This document shows, piece by piece, positions 60,722 to 64,000 of a stretch of DNA of 64,000 nt. The notes below the pieces were generated by a model. The model was not told where the DNA came from. It saw only the letters and a program-made list of their open reading frames with translations, and made no database searches. The translations under genes and the position numbers were made by a program. This DNA is from Edaphosphingomonas laterariae (GTDB taxonomy: Bacteria > Pseudomonadota > Alphaproteobacteria > Sphingomonadales > Sphingomonadaceae), in the NCBI RefSeq assembly GCF_900188165.1, contig NZ_FZOS01000012.1:1-64000 (forward strand), given 5' to 3'. Each line of letters starts with the position of its first letter. The first letter of the stretch is position 1.

Positions 60722-61522
60722 GGTCCTAACTCCTTCTTCGCTTGCGTCCGGGGAACCGTTCCCCGTCCGCACTTTTCTTTTACTCCCTCCCCTCCATTAC
60801 TTATACATCATTGTTTTCTTGACAGATTTTCATCGTATCTGGTGAGCCTGAGCCAAGAAAACGGACGCGGCAGCGTCCCGAACAAGGAAAAGCATGGCGA
60901 AGCCATTCCAACCTGATCGGCCGAGGAGATGCCGGTGCCTGTCTGTCATCGCATCCGGAGCCGCCTTCGCCGGGGCTCAAGGGTCAGGGGCGGTCCGGGC
61001 ACACAAGGGACGTCGCGCTGCGGTCTTTAGAAGGTCTTGGAGATAAGGGGCCTGCCGACACCTTTGAAACAGGCAGTTTCGTCGGCAGGCCCCTTATCTC
61101 CTAGAGCTTCTTGACCGGAGGCAGCCCTTGTGTGCCCGGACCGCCCCTGGCACGCCGAGACCCTGCGAGGGCGGTGTAGGATGCGATGACAGACCTGCTC
61201 CGAGGGTGATTGCAGGGTGCGGCGTCCTCGCCGCGCCCTGCTGCAACGCTTCCCACGAACACAACGCCGCATGCTCGCCCCGCCAAGCCTCCACGCTCCA
61301 CCCGCGCCCGCCGAAGAGCGTCCGTCCTCCGCTCCGGGCAATGCCGCCGGGCGTCTGGGATCGGGATCGTCGGAGTCATTGCCGGGGTGCGCAGCACCCG
61401 CGGAGGCGCCCGCACCCCGCTGACGAAAGGACGATGGATTGAGCGGTAGCATCCGGCGGAAACCGCGTGTGGGGATTGGGGGCTGCGGCTATAGTGCCTT
61501 GTCCTCACCCCGGCCGAGCAGG
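60722..61522. other. Long gene-free region holding the palindrome
   Basis: About 800 bp with no convincing gene. It contains an AT-rich stretch just upstream of the DUF736 gene (around 60775-60840) that may hold its promoter, and a 252-bp near-palindrome listed separately. After the palindrome (61194-61522) the sequence is GC-rich and featureless apart from several short open frames that look non-coding. Confidence 0.5.
60942..61193. repeat. 252-bp near-palindrome (inverted repeat, arms about 115 bp)
   Basis: The left arm runs about 60942-61059 and the right arm about 61081-61193. Perfect matching blocks are TCTGTCATCGCATCC (60942-60956) with 61179-61193; 25 bp at 60985-61009 with 61125-61149; and 21 bp at 61039-61059 with 61081-61101 (extended to about 31 bp with two mismatches). 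The stretches between are partly matched. The loop contains GAAAC-AGGCA-GTTTC at 61066-61080. CCTG flanks both ends (60938-60941 and 61194-61197). It could be a foldback element, a structured RNA or a pair of inverted sequence copies. Confidence 0.85.
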
Positions 61523-62089
61523 ATGAAGATAGTGACGGAAGTAAACGACGATGATGACGGTGCTGGACGCAACGGTGAGCGATGGCCGCCGGCGCACGGT
61601 CTCCCCGGCGTGGAGCGCTACAAGCGGCCTTCGACGCTGAAATGGGGTGAAACGCTCTTCGACGATCTCGATCGCGGCGAACTCCTGCGCTTGGTGCAGG
61701 CCTATCACGCAGGGGCATTGAAGGCCCGCGACGCACTGATGCAGCATCGCGCGGCGCAACAGAAGAACCCCTACTGGGGTCCGGACGGCATCGGCGGGCG
61801 CACGCTCGCGGCGCTTGAATATCTCATCGGCCGCGCAGGCGACGGCGGCGCGAACGCCGACAGCGATGCCATCTCCCGTGCGTTCTTACGAAATGCCTAT
61901 GGCTTGCTGTTCCCGGACATCGCCGGGGAGGAAGAGCAGTGGGGAATCGACGACCGGACCGGGCGGATGTTCGCACCCTTCACGCCCGGCGACAGGTCAC
62001 CATTGTCGCCGGAGCAGCCTCTGAGAGCCCTTGCGTGGAGCGATCTTCTGCCCAAGAAAGCCCAGGGAGCGCGCATCGAGGAAGGCTGA
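61523..62089 (+). CDS. Hypothetical protein
   Basis: 188 residues from MKIVTEVNDDDDG with GAGCAGG upstream; the frame's earlier ATG is not supported. The body is helical: ETLFDDLDRGELLRLVQAYH, then RTLAALEYLIGRAG, then FLRNAYGLLFPDIAGEEEQ. No enzyme motif is recognised. It is divergent from the DUF736 side across the palindrome region. Confidence 0.6.
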   Translation: MKIVTEVNDDDDGAGRNGERWPPAHGLPGVERYKRPSTLKWGETLFDDLDRGELLRLVQAYHAGALKARDALMQHRAAQQKNPYWGPDGIGGRTLAALEYLIGRAGDGGANADSDAISRAFLRNAYGLLFPDIAGEEEQWGIDDRTGRMFAPFTPGDRSPLSPEQPLRALAWSDLLPKKAQGARIEEG

Positions 62090-62123
62090 TGCGGCTGTGG
62101 GCGTCCACCCGCGGTTGCGGCCT

Positions 62124-62330
62124 CTATGGCTGTTGGTCCTCGCCCGCCCAAAGCAGTTCGAGAAGCGTCGGCGTGCGGCGGTAGGCTTCCACGACGACGG
62201 GATGATCCGCGAGATGGGCATAGGGCTCCGCGCCTTCGACCCGCCAGACATGCCCATCGCCGGCTTCGAACAGGAAGCCGCGCTCGATTGTCCGCAGCAC
62301 GCCGCGGATTCGTGATGGTGCCGGCGACAT
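62124..62330 (-). CDS. Small hypothetical protein
   Basis: 68 residues from MSPAPSRIRGVLR (the longer frame to 62447 is not supported). The segment GFLFEAGDGHVWRVEGAEP is a beta-hairpin like those of the DUF5818-type small proteins, followed by VVVEAYRRTPTLLELLWAG. The assignment is tentative. It converges on the 61523-62089 gene. Confidence 0.45.
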   Translation of the reverse strand: MSPAPSRIRGVLRTIERGFLFEAGDGHVWRVEGAEPYAHLADHPVVVEAYRRTPTLLELLWAGEDQQP

Positions 62331-62493
62331 GGTCACAACAATGAAATGCGTGTGAAGGAAGCGGCCCATGCGGGCCGAGCGGAGGACCGGGAGTATCGAT
62401 GCTGGCAGGCCATGCCGCAACATTGCAGAGCGATGAAGAATTTGCAATTCTGTTCATTATATGTTCTATGTATCGGCAACAGGAAGGTGTCCC

Positions 62494-62889
62494 ATGATCG
62501 ATGATTTTCTTGCCGACTACGATTTCAACCTCCCGCTCGATGACGCGGCTGTCGATCCCGAACTGGTCTATGTCCGGCGCAAGCTGGCGCATGTCGCGCG
62601 GGGCCAAGGCCTCGATGGCGGCTATTATGAAGCGCAGGAACTGGCCGACGCCTTCCTCGCCGCGGCACGCGAGGCGAATGCGGGCATCGAGGCGCCCGAC
62701 AGCCCGGCGCGGCGGCAATTGAAGGATATCCTCGACCGGGCGATTCCCTATCAGCGCGCACTCTTCGATGAGGTCGCCCATCTCCCGCTGCCCGATGCAG
62801 CGGCGCATCTGAGCTGGCTGACCGGGCTGATGAAGAACCGCGCCGATATGTTCCGGCCGGTGGAAGCGGCGCGTCAGGCGCTGGGCTGA
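62494..62889 (+). CDS. Hypothetical helical protein
   Basis: 131 residues from MIDDFLADYDFNL with AGGAAGG upstream. It is acidic and largely helical (LAHVARGQGLDGGYYEAQEL, then LPDAAAHLSWLTGLMKNRAD). No family is recognised. It is in a cluster of small genes typical of plasmid accessory DNA. Confidence 0.6.
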   Translation: MIDDFLADYDFNLPLDDAAVDPELVYVRRKLAHVARGQGLDGGYYEAQELADAFLAAAREANAGIEAPDSPARRQLKDILDRAIPYQRALFDEVAHLPLPDAAAHLSWLTGLMKNRADMFRPVEAARQALG

Positions 62890-63190
62890 ACCGCGGCTCG
62901 GGCGGGCGCCCCGCCCCGGCACTCTTTCGATGACGGCGTTGGAAGCCGGGTTGCTTGGCAGCGGCCCGGCTTCCTTCTATAGAGGCGCCAGCCTGCCGGT
63001 GGCGGGTCAAGGCGTCGAAACCTTGCAACAGGGCCGGCCGCACCTTTTGCGGCCGGGTGGCGGGCGTGTATGTCCAGGCCACCCGCTAAAGACGTCCGCG
63101 CATGTCTGTTGCATGTTTCGAACACCCGGTTTCAGGGGCTGGCACTCTCCGAAAGGAGCAGTGCCGCCGGCTGAACCCACGGAGGCACCT

Positions 63191-63337
63191 ATGGCGGATA
63201 GTGATCTGGAGAAGGCGATCGAGTTGATGGAGGAGGCCCTTGCGCGCCTCGTCGATCCCGATGACGCAGTGGTCGCGATGCGGCTCTCGCATGCGCTCGA
63301 TCTTGCGCGAGAGCGCCGGGAAGCGTCCCGCGGCTAA
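63191..63337 (+). CDS. Very small hypothetical protein
   Basis: 48 residues with GGAGGCACCT directly before the ATG, a strong site. The peptide (MADSDLEKAIELMEEALARL, then VVAMRLSHALDLARERREAS) is a neat amphipathic helical pair, acidic first and basic at the end. Its size is small but start signal and composition look coding. Confidence 0.55.
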   Translation: MADSDLEKAIELMEEALARLVDPDDAVVAMRLSHALDLARERREASRG

Positions 63338-63354
63338 CGCCCGCGACGCCGGCC

Positions 63355-63858
63355 TCAGGCGTGGCCGGCGATCTCGGTGTTGGGGTTCACGATGCGCAGG
63401 TCGACATCGTGGCCGAGGATCGCGATGAACTCCATCATATGCGCGAGCAGCATGCGCCGGCTTGCGAAGGCCTCGATCGTGTAGGCTCCGCGCGCAAGCA
63501 TGTCGGTTCCCCGACCCGCGCGGCTCGCAAGGTCGGCCGGCCAATGGCAGAGGAGGACCCACGGCCAGTCCGGCTCCGGCGGCCGATATTCGAAGAAGGT
63601 GATCGTGCCGGCCCATCGGGCGCTCGGGCGCAGATCGAGGAGATCGGGTGGCACGGGGGTTGGCCGCTCGGCCGCCAGGAAACGCTCGAACTCGGCGACC
63701 TCGTCGATCGTCTCGGCGATGACCGGGTAGTAGCGTCCGAGGAGCAGGCCGGAACCCGCGTAGCGCCGCGGGATGTCGATCACGAGCAGCGCGGGGGCTG
63801 TCGCCAATGGAAAGGCGTAGAGACGCCGGCGTGCGGCAAGGTCGTCTGACAAGCGCAT
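63355..63858 (-). CDS. Hypothetical protein
   Basis: 167 residues. The sequence has ALLVIDIPRRYAGSGLLLGR, FFEYRPPEPDWPWVLLCHWP and MLLAHMMEFIAILGHDVDLR, a mixed alpha/beta pattern with no clear catalytic motif. Codon use matches the rest. It is the last complete gene; the 142 bp to the window end show no clear start. Confidence 0.55.
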   Translation of the reverse strand: MRLSDDLAARRRLYAFPLATAPALLVIDIPRRYAGSGLLLGRYYPVIAETIDEVAEFERFLAAERPTPVPPDLLDLRPSARWAGTITFFEYRPPEPDWPWVLLCHWPADLASRAGRGTDMLARGAYTIEAFASRRMLLAHMMEFIAILGHDVDLRIVNPNTEIAGHA

Positions 63859-64000
63859 GACAATGATCCTGATGCAGGCGCAGCCCGTCGATCAATCGAA
63901 GATGCTGCTGGATTCTGGCGGTATCTTGAGATCCGCAGCCCCTGGGCAGGGACCATCCAATCCCGCATCCTTCCCTCCAGCGCTTCGGCGGGTCAGGCCG

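Noticed and set aside
61101-61736. Long minus-strand open frames of 140-210 residues crossing the palindrome
   Set aside because: They are Arg/Pro/Ser rich, have no ribosome-binding site, conflict with the 61523-62089 gene and run through the repeat, so they look like shadows.
1-64000. CRISPR arrays
   Set aside because: No regularly spaced repeat series of the required type was seen on reading; only single inverted and short direct repeats were found.

Overview
The window is high-GC DNA with an alphaproteobacterial, most likely Sphingomonadaceae-type, gene style: a MucR/Ros regulator, a sphingomonad-like F-type conjugation operon and heavy GC3 coding. It looks like accessory DNA from a conjugative plasmid or integrative conjugative element. 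No replication initiator, ParA partner, rRNA or intact tRNA was seen, so plasmid and ICE cannot be told apart from this window alone.

Region 1 (about 0.1-14.4 kb) is a plasmid housekeeping and defence block, mostly on the minus strand. It holds a SLOG-type nucleotide-binding protein, a MucR regulator, a RES-type toxin with its antitoxin, a DpdA/TGT-like transglycosylase, a multi-HTH protein, a ParDE pair, a 1718-residue methylase-helicase (DarB-like) and several unrecognised small proteins.

Region 2 (14.6-21.4 kb) is a PRTRC cassette read leftward: Toprim primase-like protein, ParB, E, C, F, B, A, ThiF. C, B, ThiF and A correspond to a ubiquitin-like protein, an E2-like protein, an E1-like protein and a JAB peptidase. 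Together they form a complete bacterial ubiquitin-like conjugation set whose targets are not known to me. Protein F appears to carry a frameshift near its N-terminus.

Region 3 (21.6-27.3 kb) is a decaying insertion-prone segment: a frameshifted DUF2285 gene, a gene with an in-frame stop, HTH and MarR-like regulators, and a large serine recombinase whose 3' end contains the 3' end of a tRNA gene (probable attachment-site remnant). It ends with an XRE regulator divergent from the transfer operon.

Region 4 (27.7-58.9 kb) is the conjugation system. A rightward, tightly overlapping operon encodes DsbC-like, TraA pilin, L, E, K, B, V, C, three small membrane proteins, W, U, a small protein, two TraN-like proteins, TrbC, an S26 peptidase, TraF, a thioredoxin-like protein, H and G. 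A leftward block then encodes accessory proteins, a lytic transglycosylase, a membrane-anchored Mrr-like nuclease, a MobF relaxase TraI, the TraD coupling protein and a ribbon-helix-helix protein. A repeat-rich candidate oriT lies beside the last.

Region 5 (58.9-64 kb) holds a DUF2493 (SLOG) protein, a DUF736 protein with an SSB-like acidic tail, a striking 252-bp near-palindrome without genes, and several small hypothetical proteins.
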